Assembly (NCBI GenBank): GCA_010015655.1
Contig: ML976708.1
Coordinates: 26,824-85,621 of the forward strand
Length of the DNA: 58,798 nt
Source of the DNA: Bimuria novae-zelandiae CBS 107.79
Taxonomy: Eukaryota; Ascomycota; Dothideomycetes; Pleosporales; Didymosphaeriaceae
Direction: 5' to 3'
The position numbers were made by a program, and so were the translations under genes. Of the stretch, positions 22,901 to 34,940 are shown piece after piece; position 1 is the stretch's first letter, and each line of letters begins with the position of its first letter. The notes below the pieces were generated by a model that saw nothing but the letters and a program-made list of their open reading frames with translations, searched no databases and was not told where the DNA came from.

Positions 22901-25900
22901 ACACCGGGTGGGTATTGGACCGAGCCAAGCCTGGATACTCTAAAGAAAATGAGCCCCAGTGAGCTCAAGAGCGTATCCAACTTCACTGTAGGTCGGGACA
23001 AGATCGGCAAGATCGAATTCAACAAGGGGAAGCCTGTAGATCTGTCGAGCACACCACTTGACAAGCTCTTCGATGACATTGTAGTGCTGAATCACCGCAA
23101 CGCGACAGTATATGGTGACACCTGCACCGTCACAAAACCGCTCCTTGGCTCAGGTTTGAACCAACCCTCACGCATTACCATGGGTAATTCTTGGCCTCGT
23201 GGTGCCAATCGAGCGGGCAAGCCGGTCACAAAGCACATTGAACGCCTGAAGCGAGTTCCCGGCACCGAGTTTGAGAAGTACGACGCCGAGACGGGTGAAT
23301 GGGTCTTCCACGTCCCCCATTTCTCCTCCTACGGGTTTGACTATGACTCACTAGAAGACGATGAATCTAGCGAGCTGAGTCCGGTACCGGAGACTCCTGC
23401 ACGGTTCGGTAGCAGCCAGATGACCAGCACGCCGCAGGAATCTATCCCTAGTGCCACTCAGTCTAGTCCCGACGACACATTCGACTTCAAGCGGGGTCTG
23501 TCTAAGCGCGCAAACGTACCTGGACAATTCGATGACGGCGCTGTATATGAAGAGGATGATGAAGAGATGGAAGAGACTCAGAACGAGTCTTTTTTAGGGG
23601 ATCGCTCCGTGGGTTCGCTTGATGGTCCAGATGACTATACTGAAGCAAGCGGATCAGAGTTGGTCGAAGATCAGGACATGGCTGATTCTGTATCTGGACC
23701 GATTTACACCACGGAGCAAGACATTGCTAGGCAGTCCAATGTCAAGCCTAAGTCTATCTTGAAGGGGAGTCAGCTACTCCGGCCTGCCTTGGGCACTCCC
23801 TCAAAAGCGACTGTGTTCGACGACGATTGGGCAAATGCCTTGCAGCGCACGATCAGTCCTCGGAAGCAAGATCGACAGGCTCTACGAGAGAGCCAAGGCG
23901 ATGCGCTCCGCGAGCGTGGCAATAACACAGCTGCACTCGCACAGTCATTCGGCGCAGGAAACGTAAAGTCCAACATGACTCAGATGGATCTCTATGAATC
24001 TCTCTTTGGGCAATTTGGGCAATCTACCGGACAGAAAGAGCCGACGATGAAACGAGTTGGACATGGCATTCAGGTTTGATTTCCCCTTTCCCAGCATGTG
24101 TTTTTGCACGGGCGTAAATCGTTTCGGGTTCCATAGCAGGTTTCCTTGATAGATTGATGCCCGGGACTTCGGTCCGTCCTGTATGTAATCGCGAATTAAT
24201 TTGAACCAACTTGGCTGAAACATTTTCTCTAGTATCCTTATGCGAAGCGTCCAAAGACATCCAACGATCTCAGCCAATTGACCGACGCGGACAAAGAGTT
24301 CCACGGTAGCAGCAAGCCCCGTTTCAGCGAGACCGGTGTACTGGTGTACACTGGAAAGGGCGCAGAAGCAACGGGCGAAGATCTCTATTATTGTGATCAC
24401 GCACCAATCGCTGGTGCCCACAAAGATATCCGCTTCAAGAAACTGCCCACATTCTCCAATGTAAGTTTAGAGCCAGAAGATCGCTCTACTTGTACTAACA
24501 GGCCACAGGCTGTTCCACCTACCATAAACCTTCAAATGGAGCAAACCACGATATCTAGTGAAGATGGCGTGCCAAAAGCAAGGCTGAAGACCACGCCGGT
24601 CCCGTTGGATTTCTCTCAACTAGCAGACGCTGTCACACTCGGTACCCCCGCTGGAGATAAGGAACAAAAGGCATGGCAATTACTTGCCCTTCTTTTTGAC
24701 AGTGGCGACCAAGTCCCATCAGGGATACCCGAGGAGAAGAAAAACCAGTGGCTGGCGCAGGATCGCAAAGAGCGGCTATCTCGCTTTTGGCAGGAACTCG
24801 TCATGAAAGATGCACAGGACCACGCGAAAGAAAATATCTCAGACGAAGAGAAAGCACTGGCCTACCTCAGTTGCAATTCGATCGCTGATGCTGTCGCTAC
24901 CCTTTTCCGTGGATCTGATATGCGTCTCGCTACCATGGTGTCTCTTCTGGGTGGGGACGTTGCCATGCGTGAAGACATGCGGGAGCAGATCGATGAGTGG
25001 AGAAGGATGGATTTCCTTGCAGAGATGGATGACTCTGTCCGTGCTTTGTATGAGCTCGTCCGGGGCGAGACCGCGCAAGCAGAAGGCAAGGGCGGAGTTG
25101 TGCGAGAAGACAAAGTCTCCACCTTCCAGATCGCTAGTCGTTTCGGGCTGGATTGGCGACGCGCTTTTGGCCTGCGTCTTTGGTACCAGACAACGGCCGA
25201 AGAGAACATCGAGTGGGCTGTTGCTCAATTTGCAGATGCCATGCGGGACGGCAAGGAGAATGTGAAGCCGGTCCCCTGGTTCGTTGAACAGAAACCGGAG
25301 ATGAGTTGGGACGACCCTCGGAAAGAACAGCGAGAGGACCTTCTTTGGGGTATCCTCAAGCTTTACGCCCGTTCGAAAATCGACGGAGTGCCGGTCACCA
25401 TTGACGATGTCCTGGCGCCGGTGGGTGTTTCGGGTCACCCGCTCAACGCGCGTTTATCATTCCAGCTCTACCACCTTTTTCAGTCACGTAGTGCAGATCC
25501 GATGGAAGAGGACGAGCGCAAGGTGGGGATGCCGATCCAGCCTCACAGTGTTGGCGACGATCAATTCTCTCTATCCGTGCAATCTGTACAATCGGCAGAC
25601 TTCGACGAGGAAGCCGCCCGCAAGGAGCTCGGCGACCAGCTCACACTTACGTATGGAGCTTCCTTGCACACTCCTGAGCACTGGACCACAGCGGTATGGG
25701 TGTACACCCACCTCTCCAACCCCGCCATGCGTGCACACCACATCCGCTTGCTCCTCAACCAATTCTCCAGCACCTACGAAATTGCCGACGGCGATGCGAC
25801 CTACGAAGCATTGGCGAACATGAGTATTCCCCAGCGATGGATGCACGCGGCTGCCGCTCTCCAAGCCAAGGCGAACGGCGCCTCTCTCCGCCAAGCGACC

Positions 25901-26479
25901 CATCTCATCAAAGCCGACGAGCTCCAAGACGCGCACGAAGTCCTCTGCCGCAGCGTCGGTCCCAACGCCATCATCTCCCGCCACCTCGACCCTCTCCGCG
26001 AGCTGCTGGGCGACTTCGAGGGCTCGTACCGCCACGCCAAGGACCCGGTCCCCGGCTGGGTCCAAGGCGGCCAGATCTACTTCGACTACATCCACCTCCT
26101 CGACCTCACCGAGCAGCGCAACCCCTACCGTCCCGAAGACAAGCTCACCGCCGAAATCCACGCTTTACTGCGGAAGCTGCAGCAGAGTCTGGAGACGGTT
26201 GCACGGGACCGCTGGGACGGTGCGAGTAGTCTCGAGGAGCGCGTCGCGCTGAGCGAGATCGCGGGTACCGTTGCCAATCTCATGGCGAAGAACAAGGTAT
26301 GTTATTTCGTCCTCTTCTCTCTACAAAAGTCACATTTACGAACATTGGGATGGAAACTAACGAAGAGGCAACAGCTTTCCGACCGAGCGAGCGTATTGAA
26401 GCTCCCGCTCACAGAGGACCTCTGGCTCCGCCACTCGGTCGACTTGTCAGCAACGTACTACCGCAACGTGGCCCGTTAG
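19906..26479 (+). CDS. NUP145: Nup98-Nup96 precursor nucleoporin (fungal Nup145)
   Basis: Six exons (19906-20005, 20132-20257, 20454-24073, 24233-24460, 24509-26296, 26375-26479) encode 1988 residues. Introns have canonical ends; the 48-nt intron at 24461 has a perfect tactaac branch. Residues 1-700 are FG/GLFG repeats with Asn/Thr/Gln spacers, the permeability barrier of the pore. A GLEBS-like segment for Gle2/Rae1 binding lies near residues 205-240 (FQQPYSNFSLEELRVVDY). The autoproteolytic domain (about 893-1040) begins GYWTEPSLDTLKKMSP and ends in VPHFSSYGFDY, so self-cleavage is predicted between Phe1032 and Ser1033. It would release a Nup98-like and a 956-residue Nup96/Nup145C-like scaffold protein of the Y complex (helical ACE1 part, FSQLADAVTLGTPAGDKEQK onward). 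Q-runs lie near nt 22075. Confidence 0.95.
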
Positions 26480-27167
26480 AAAATGGCCTGCTTCTGGACG
26501 AATCTTTTTACGCGATATTGGGAGAGGGAAACTTAATCTCTTTCCTAACTGTGTGAGCGTTGGGACCCCCAATTTTTGTCTTTTTGTGCATTGCGTGGCA
26601 TTGCGCGTTTGGAAATGGGAGCGAGAGCGCCGCCGTTCGCGGCGGGTAGCATTTGTGGCATGGCATATTCTTGGGGTAATGCGTGGATGGAGGAGGTGGG
26701 ACGAGGTATTCTTCGTCTTTTTTGCGTCTGTGAGCGTGCTGCTGGGTGGGATGGAAACGATGACAGGGAATGGAGGACGGTTGTGCAAAATAGGCGCGGG
26801 TTGGATCGGATTGGGTTCACTTCGAGGCGTGTATTATAGAGCTTGCAACTGAAATCATGTTTAATCTTGGGCGAAATACTCATGTGACTAATTGTGAGGA
26901 ATGCGTGATGTCCGTTGGAGCATCGAGCTCATCCATTGAAACACATCGTGAACATGAACCGTGCTAGTATCAACATTGTTCTCATCGCGAGCCAGACCGC
27001 ATATTCATAAATCTCTCAAACATTACTGGAAGATGTTTCCGCAAAGCATAGATTCTGCCCGTGGACCTGCACAGCAACAGATATCCTAACATACGTATTC
27101 TTGCGTAACCCTACAACGATACCATATTCCCCCTCCTCCCACCGTTCCCCACACCCCTTCCGCTCCC
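26480..27167. other. Convergent intergenic region (NUP145 / unknown minus-strand gene)
   Basis: 688 bp with only low-complexity chance ORFs on both strands. No gene is recognised. Confidence 0.5.
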
Positions 27168-29877
27168 CTAATTAACCACAAACCTCTCATACCTCCCCAC
27201 CCGCGGCGGCGTCTCATCCATAACATCACTCCTCCCCTCCAATCCCGCTCTCCACTCCACCCCCTCCCTCTCCCCACCCATCTCCTCGCGCTCCCACTCC
27301 TCAGAGTTCTCCTGCTCGGCATCAACCCTCCGCCTCGCCGTCGCCGCCCGCGCCACCGGCCGCCGACTACTCACCCCGCTCGCGCTATCCAGCGTCATCG
27401 ACGTCGAGGGGCGTGCGAAAGGATGCGGACCTGGCATAGGCATAGGCGTAACAGCGCGCCTCGCGATTTGAAGTTGTGGCGCGGGCTCGATGTACTCCTG
27501 CCGCGAGGCATGGCGTGGTGGGATACGTAGGCCGCGCAGAGCCTGTGGGGGCGCGAGGCGCGCAGCAGGGATAGGGATAGGCGTGAGCGTATCAGAAGTA
27601 GATACCCCATCGTCGTCGGGAGAAAGGAGAAGTGGGTGCGGCGAGTGCATGTGTGGGCGATTCGACATATCGCGGGGTCTCGGGGCTTGCGGGACGCTGA
27701 AGCGGGCAGGCACGGGCGACGACGAGAGATCGCCGCCGCGCATGGCGACGTTACCGCTTGAGATGGGGCGCGTGGGGCGGGGAACGAGGCTGGTTCGTTG
27801 CGTGGGTATGCGCGATGGGCGGGTGTCTGGGATGTGGTTTACGGGTGCGTTTTCGCTGGAGCGGTGGACGGCTCGGGAGGCTGTTACAGGGCGATGCGGG
27901 ACTTGGGAGATTCGTGTTTGAATGGGAGGGGCGTGCTCGAGGGGGTGGGATGCGGAAGCTGGGACTGGGATGGGAGCGAAGTTCATACGCGCGCGAGGTA
28001 GGGCACTCAAGCGGCTGTGGGCGCTGTTCCCAGATTCGTGGCGCAAGCTGCGGGTATCCGATGCCCTTCTTCGTCCATCGGCTATGCTGTGGGGGTTAGT
28101 TACTACTTCGACGTCTCCGGTGTATTGGGGTCTAGGTCCTCCCGTCCGAATTGATGAGGAGGTCGTCGGCATCCTCGTGGAGATGCGCTGGAAGTAGGCG
28201 CTCGCTCTTTCCTGAATCAGCTCCAATGGAGAAGACAGATCCCGTTGCACTGCCCTTGCGGCATCTTGATCACCGCCAACGAAGTCGGTGACATCGATCA
28301 GTCCAGCCGGTGGAATCGAAAGATGCTGCGCACTCGGTACGCGACCGTAGGGCCTTGCAGGCAGCGGCGAAAGTCCATGCCGAATCGAAGCAGCTAGATC
28401 AGACGAGGATGTGCTTGGACGTCGCGACGGTGGCTGTGGCCGAAGAAACGCACCGCTTGCTGCTCGATTTCCAGGAAGACGAATCGAATAATAAGCACCC
28501 CTACTGAATTCACGGCTGGCCTGGCGGGAAGGTGCTGCCCCATCATATTGCGAATGTGCTAAAGGCTCTGTTTGGGAGTAAGTGCTACTGGAGTGTCTAG
28601 AAGAGTCCGCCAGCTCATAGAATGAGTATGGCTGGCTAGTAGTTGATGTTTCACTGCTCTGTCTGCTGGAGGCGTTTCGAATCGGATCTCTGTAACCCAT
28701 GCCTTCAGAACCAAGGGGTGACCAATATCGATCATTCGAAGATTCTATGCTCTCTTGAATACTGTTATTGTCACGGCTAAGCGGAACCTCGGGCACTGAG
28801 GTGTTCCAGAAGATGTCTTCAACGACCGAGGAGTCAGACGTGGTTGGACGTCTCACACGAGGCCGATGCGACGGCTCACTGGTTGAAGACATGGTTCGGC
28901 TGCGTCTAGATGGCTGAGCGGTTCGTGGACGAGGCTCAGTCCGTAGTGTAGACTCTACAAACCGGTACCGCTGATGAGAGTCCCAGTAGCCTCGTATGAT
29001 CCGCGGCGGCGAGGCTGCTCCAACTGCTGTTTGTACGTTTGTAGCAAGCACATTGCTAATGTTTCTTGTCACCACCTCAACTCAGAAGGGCACGCTGGCG
29101 GGCATAGACTCACCCCGTGAATACCCCCTCATGAGCTTGGCCTCCCTGCCTAGGTTGACTGATTTCTTGCACGTGTTGCAGAGTAGATGGGTGATGAGCG
29201 CTGTGCTGGTCAAGCGAATGCGTTTGGTGCCTCGTAGTGGTCTGAAGTGTGATCGCGGTGTCGACATTCCCATCCGTGGAGGAGGGGTGGAGGGATGATG
29301 ATGGCTCGTCGTTACCAGGCTCGGAGGAGTTCGTCCTTGAGCGTCCTACTCTAGGTGGGCTGAGATGAAGTTTGGATGGTGACGGTGTATCGATTTCACT
29401 TGTGTCCTCCTGTGATGCGAACAAACTCGAACCTCTATCCAGTGGACTACTCCTGAAGGGGAGTCGAATCTCGTCTCCTGAGAGAGGTAATGTAAGTGCT
29501 GTCGTAGTAGAGGCCACATCTGATGTTGGTTGGTTTGGAAGTGGGAAGCCCGTCAACGTGCTCGGTACAGCTTCACTCCTTTCAGTGATAAGGTCTCGCT
29601 GTGGACGAGGAGGGTCTCCTGGTTCATCGATGGAGGAGTGAATAGCTTGCTGTGGCCTTAAGATGGGGACGTCGCCGAGTCTCTTCATGGAATCGTTGCG
29701 GGATCGTTCGGGTCCGCGCCTCAAGTGCGCTCGGAGGCTGTGTAGTACAGGAGGCCCATGGGCTCGTGGAGCCAGGGTCGTGGGAGCATTTGCAGCTTGT
29801 CTTCGTTCCATGCGTCGACGGGTCCCCTCAACGTCGGCGGGCGCCAGGGTAATCTCCGAATGCTTGAGTCGTATCAT
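27168..29877 (-). CDS. Unknown Ser/Pro/Arg-rich disordered protein
   Basis: Two exons on the minus strand (29114-29877 and 27168-29064), joined by a 49-nt intron (29065-29113, GTGAGT to CAAG) in phase 2, give 886 residues. The protein is almost wholly low complexity: Ser-, Pro-, Arg- and Thr-rich with many SP/RP and RxxS motifs (PSPSKLHLSPPRVGRSRTNS, SRRPSTSSSDLAASI). A short, more hydrophobic piece (GAASPPRIIRGYWDSHQRY) follows the splice. I recognise no domain. Repeated phosphorylation-type motifs suggest a kinase-regulated scaffold, but this is only an inference. The splice is supported by continuity of frame and composition. An additional upstream exon cannot be excluded. Confidence 0.65.
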
Positions 29878-30786
29878 GATGGCAATGGTGCGTTATTAAC
29901 AAATCAAGAAGTGTTAAAGCGTAAGCCAAAGCGTGCCAAAACGAAGCCAAAAAGTCAGTCGGGCAGAGCACCCTCACGTCTCCACAAACGAGCAATGGGA
30001 GGTAAGAGATGATGGTGACGGTTGTACACAATTCAGATGAAAGGGAATCTGCACATCTGGCTGTCTCTTACCCTCACAGTTCATCGTTACTGCTACCTTG
30101 GGACGATGCCTTTAGAGGGTAGCCGCCAGTCAGTGCAAAGATGGTACGGGCAATCAAGGCGACACAACATGGCAAGATTGTCTTGCAGGAACTGCAGGAA
30201 GATAATACCACTGGTACATGGCGCTGCATGTTATTCACGTGGCAGAAGGTGCGGGTGCAGGAGCATGGCCGGCCATGTCTCAAAGCTTGTCTCAACAGCC
30301 GGCCTCTCAGTTAAGTAGGTATCCTGACAGGACTTACAGCACATTACAATCGCAGTTTGTTCCTGTTTTACTCGAGGTCAGGATACCTGCGAGGTCGCGA
30401 AACTAGGCGGGCTGCATGGTGGGTGTTCGATGGTGCCTAACAACACACGCGGGGTTTCGAAATGCACGGCAGGTCGCACAGTACCGGGGACAGTTCCGAA
30501 AGGGCATAATTTTGTGCTCTAGAACTCCTGTCGCACTTGCGCATGCCCGCGATGGGGCCATGGTGTTGAGGGCGTGCAGTGAGTGACATTTGGCGGTCCA
30601 TGGGTAATCGTAAGTAGTCGTAAGCTGCCGAGTATGTCACGCTAGCCAGTGCCCTCGCTCCGCAGCCTCACCGCGTCCCGCTGCCGCTGTCATCATCTTC
30701 TGCGACGCACCCTGCTCGAGGCCTTGCGGCGGCCACGCCATCACCTGCACATCGCATTCACGCCCTCGCTCGAGGCTGTCGCCAGC
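29878..30786. other. Divergent intergenic region upstream of the Pkh/PDK1 gene
   Basis: 909 bp with no recognisable gene. The frame of the kinase ORF extends upstream of the chosen ATG to about 30649, but that part is probably leader. Confidence 0.45.
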
Positions 30787-33469
30787 ATGGAGGGCCTCAA
30801 CTTAAGCCAAGCATTCGGTGGCCTTCAAATCTTGAATCCGGACGAAGACACAGATCCGTCGTCGCCCACTCCGCCGCCGCAGTCGTCTGCAGGCCCGCAT
30901 ACAGAGCCGCCATCTGCAGAGCGACCGCCTTCGCCTTCGCGGCAATCGTCCTTGAGTACCGTCACGGATCTGCCGAAGCCGCAGGCACCCACACACCTGC
31001 TCCCAGAGCCTCAAGCGCCCACGGGCGCACTGGGCTTCAATGCGAATAGCTTCACCACCGCCTCGCCCTCGGGCTCCTTCTCCGACCGGCCCTCCCCACT
31101 AGCACAGACCGAGACTGCATCGTCGCATCCGTCGCAGCTCACACACAGGCAGTCGATGCCCTTCGCCCAGCAGACGCACCACCAGGCCTCATATCCGCCC
31201 TACGCTGCTGGGCCCATCGCCCAGGCGCCTCGAACTGGCCCTCTACCCCCGAGTATGGCCGCACGGCCCATGTCCACGCAAATGTACAACCACCCAAATC
31301 TGTCCTCGAGCTCGGCCATCGCAGTCACAAACCCGGGCACCTATCGATACAACGACAGCATTGCAACCGACATACGGCGAACGAGTAGTTCAAGAGTAGC
31401 ACCCAAGGGATTGCCGACGCGGGAGCCCAGTCGGAGTAGCCGAGGGTATCCTCCAGAAATGGCAGGAGGCAATGGGCCCTTTCCTCCACGTCGGAGCTCG
31501 CGGCGCATTCCCGTGGACGGCGCCCACTCTTCGAGCGTAACTGTCGCAAGCCACCTGGCGGGTTCGCCATACGGCCTGGAAGGCGGACCGCTCCCTAGTA
31601 GTGAGGAATGGAAAGAGAAAGGAGCAGCATCGGGCATAAGACAAGAGTTGGACCAGAATGGCAGGCCTGTCACGAGGGTCGTGAAGAAAGGCGTCAAGGA
31701 CTTCAACTTTGGTAGGACCTTGGGAGAAGGCTCTTACAGCACCGTCTTGGCCGCCACGGACCGACAGACGCTGCGAGAATACGCCATAAAGGTGCTCGAT
31801 AAGCGCCACATCATCAAGGAGAAGAAGGTCAAATACGTAAACATCGAGAAAGACACCCTCAATCGCTTGACCGAACACCCCGGGATAGTCCGCCTATACT
31901 ATACTTTCCAGGACGAGACGTCGCTATACTTTGTGCTGGACCTGGCAGCTGGCGGAGAGCTGCTAGGGTTTTTGAAGAAGACGACTACTTTTGACGTCGA
32001 ATGCACAAGATTCTACGGCGCCCAAATACTCGATGCAATCGACTACATGCACTCGCGAGGCGTCATCCATCGCGACCTGAAGCCTGAGAACGTACTACTG
32101 GATGATCAAATGCACGTCAAGATTACTGATTTCGGTACTGCCAAGATATTAGAGCAAAAAAGATCAAATGGCGCCGGGTCGACAGCGGGCGATCCATTAG
32201 AGGGGATCGATTCGGACCGAGCCCAATCGTTCGTCGGCACCGCCGAATACGTCTCACCAGAACTGCTAACTGATAAGAACGCTTGTAAAGCGAGTGATTT
32301 GTGGGCATTCGGTTGCATAATTTATCAGCTACTTGCTGGCCGGCCACCTTTCAAAGCTGCTAACGAATATCAAACGTTCCAGAAGATTGTTGGACTGGAG
32401 TACAGCTTTCCTGATGGTTTTCCGCCATTGGCGAAAGACTTGGTTGAGCGGCTACTGGTGTTGGACCCCGTAACGCGCCTGCCAATCGAGCACATCAAAA
32501 GTCATCCTTTCTTTGAGGGCATAGTCTGGGGTAAAGGGCTGTGGAAACAGAAAGCTCCTCGGCTGAAAGCCTATGTTCCGCCCACCCACGAACCCATCAG
32601 ACTCAACGGTAATTATGGCCCGTATCCTTCGAAAGATATTCTCATCGGTAACACAACATCAGGCCCAGCAGCACCTCCGGCAGCTCCGGCCAATAATGTA
32701 CGGGTGCCACCGCGGCTCATCACCGAACTGCCTCCACCGAGCCAGCTCGACATTGATTGGTCACCAGTGCTAACAAAGCGGGACGAGCGTATATTGAAGC
32801 TCGGAAACATGTTCGTCACCCACCACCCAGCAGGGCATGCTGTCGGTGCTGGTGCAGATGCCGCTGCCGAACCACCACGAAAGTTCTCCCGCTTTTTTGG
32901 TGGCAACACGGTGAAGAAGCGGCAGAGATTGGTCATGATCACGTCGAATGCACGAGTGCTCATGTGTGCTGCAGGCACAAACGAGAAGAAGTTAAAAGAG
33001 GAGGTGTCGTTATTAGCGTCAGGCTGCACCTGGAGAAGTTTCCAGGACTCCAAGGGTCTGACTGCATGGCTCGTGGAAACAGTACGCAAAACCTCTCTTC
33101 TGAACGTTGCTTTGGCTAATGATGTTACAGCGAGACAAGCAGTACGTGTTCGAAGATCCGAAAAGCACAACGAGCGATCCAACTGGCAGTAAATTCTACA
33201 CGCAAGAGTGGCTCGACAGCATAGAACAGGCGCGCGATTACGCCATATCACAGAGCATGACTAATTCCTACTCCGCCGACCCAGCACTGAATGATCTGAA
33301 CACTGCTCTTTCAAGTCCTACTAGTACGTTAGGTGGTGACTCCGCCCTTGAAGGCGTCAACATCCCAACTACGCGTATGCTTCGTAAAGAGCCGGCTGAT
33401 TCTGACTCGCTGAAGGGCAGGAAGAGATTCAGCAAGCGCCACTCGAAAAATGGACTCGCAAACTTTTAA
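30787..33469 (+). CDS. PKH1: 3-phosphoinositide-dependent kinase 1 homologue (Pkh/Ksg1 family)
   Basis: Two exons (30787-33081, 33131-33469; intron of 49 nt) encode 877 residues. An AGC-type Ser/Thr kinase domain spans about 305-580: Gly-rich loop LGEGSYSTV at 312, Lys335 in YAIKVLDKRH, HRDLKPENV with Asp430, DFG at 448, activation loop AQSFVGTAEYVSPELL and SDLWAFGCIIYQLLAG. A PH-like domain follows at about 670-770 (KLGNMFVTHH, RQRLVMITSNARVLMC, CTWRSFQDSKGLTAWL), which gives the PDK1 architecture. In fungi, Pkh kinases respond to sphingoid bases and phosphorylate Ypk, Pkc1 and Sch9 for wall integrity and eisosome function. The N-terminal 300 residues are Ser/Pro-rich and disordered. The start is MEGLNLSQAFGGLQ; the frame is open further upstream without an ATG. 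Confidence 0.93.
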
Positions 33470-34663
33470 GACGGTCATCGACGTTCTTTGGGAATGGGCG
33501 CTCAATTCCTCTGCCTGCGTCTTGATTGCCAACCTTTTCTTTTCGACGTAATCTATTTTAGTTCTACATGCGGGGTTTCATTATACGGCCCGGCTTGCTT
33601 TTCGTAGTATCGGCATCAGATCAACCATCCAGCGATCGGCGTTTGGGCGTCTCCCTAATCTCTAACTCATACGGTACGTTTGTTTCGGTGCCGAGACTGG
33701 GCTTCATACACTCCCCTTCTCCTATGGCGTGTTATCCTTTTTTGTCTGCACTATATTGGAGGGAAATATTTTTCTGTTTCAGAGCTTGCATTTACCGGCT
33801 GAGGCTTTCACGATACTTTCTCTTCGACCTGGACGACGCATTTAGGGACGAGGTTGCTTGAGTTTTCTTGCCCGCCCAGCTCCCTTATTCTACAAGACGA
33901 TTTCCAATCGAAGTGTCGCAGCTTGGGCCCGAGAGCGGAGAGGTTGAAGCAGAGAAGAAGGCTGATTGACGCGTGCGGCGGTGGCAAGGACGTTTTTCTT
34001 CGTGTACTTATTGGCAGAGGCGCGGTTGGGTGCCTTGTATAGAGGCGCGGGCGATATCTTTTGTAATAGGTGGCTTTGTGCATGGGGTGGCATTAAGACA
34101 TCGGGGTGGGTGCTTCTATACAATTTCAATCAGAGCGTTGCGCGCTATTTACTTCACGTTATTGACCCTTTGATATATGTGTCACGATGGGTGTCTCCAC
34201 TGATGCCATCCTTCCGTATCGCCGACAAGCGCTTACGAGGGGGATTAATCTTGTGTGAGTCGTATACAACCTTACTAGTGGCCTACGTAGTATACCATTG
34301 CTATGACAGAAGCGTGTAAAACCAGAGCGGAGTCAGATGCAGCGCAAGCTCCGAAACAAAGAATCCTTAAAAGCGAACATTGACTTCAGCGCGCAAGCAT
34401 ATAAACTCATCTCCGCAAAGGCAATGCGATGCTCGGCTTCCTTCGTACAAGGTGAAGTATGAGGCCGGGCTGCCTTGCGCCAAAGACAAAGGATCGCATA
34501 TCAATCGAGGGTTTAGGCGCTGTGGTACGGAAAGTGGCATATAAACTTAATGCAGCATACCAATACATGATTATATGAGAACAGCACCTTCTGCTCTCTA
34601 CGAGACGGAGTCTGCGTGACTGATCTCGCTCGCAACGAAGTCTTAGTAATTATTAGCGCCCCA
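33470..34663. other. Gene-free stretch downstream of the kinase
   Basis: Normal composition up to about 34600. Only short unrelated ORFs are seen on both strands. It includes the kinase 3' UTR and the edge of the next transposon block. No feature is recognised. Confidence 0.45.
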
Positions 34664-34719
34664 ACGTGTTTTATCACTCAGCGGCGCACATCAGTCAGTG
34701 GCGCACCCCACCAGAATCG
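34664..34719 (+). repeat. Left TIR of pogo/Fot1 element 3
   Basis: 56 bp, exact reverse complement of 41016-41071. Confidence 0.9.
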
Positions 34720-34940
34720 CAACGCCCCTTCCACTGCGCCCGCCATGCCTACAACGCAGCGCGCCCAGCAGGCCCAGAAAGAGGGCAGACTTGCTCTCTT
34801 AAAACAGGCCTTTTAAACAAAGCAAATTTTAAGCCGCTAAAGGGCTGCCACTATATACAGCGTCTTAGAAATAACTCTCTATTAACGCGTTAACAGCGCT
34901 CTTCTATAAGCTATAGCTAACGCCTAGAAACGTAAGCTAT

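Noticed and set aside
29878..30648. Possible extra 5' exon for the divergent unknown gene or N-terminal extension of the kinase
   Set aside because: No convincing splice sites with continuing composition. The kinase frame upstream of 30787 has no ATG.
33566..34319. Several ORFs of 60-117 codons on both strands after the kinase gene
   Set aside because: They overlap each other in different frames, lack motifs and look like chance ORFs in UTR or intergenic DNA.
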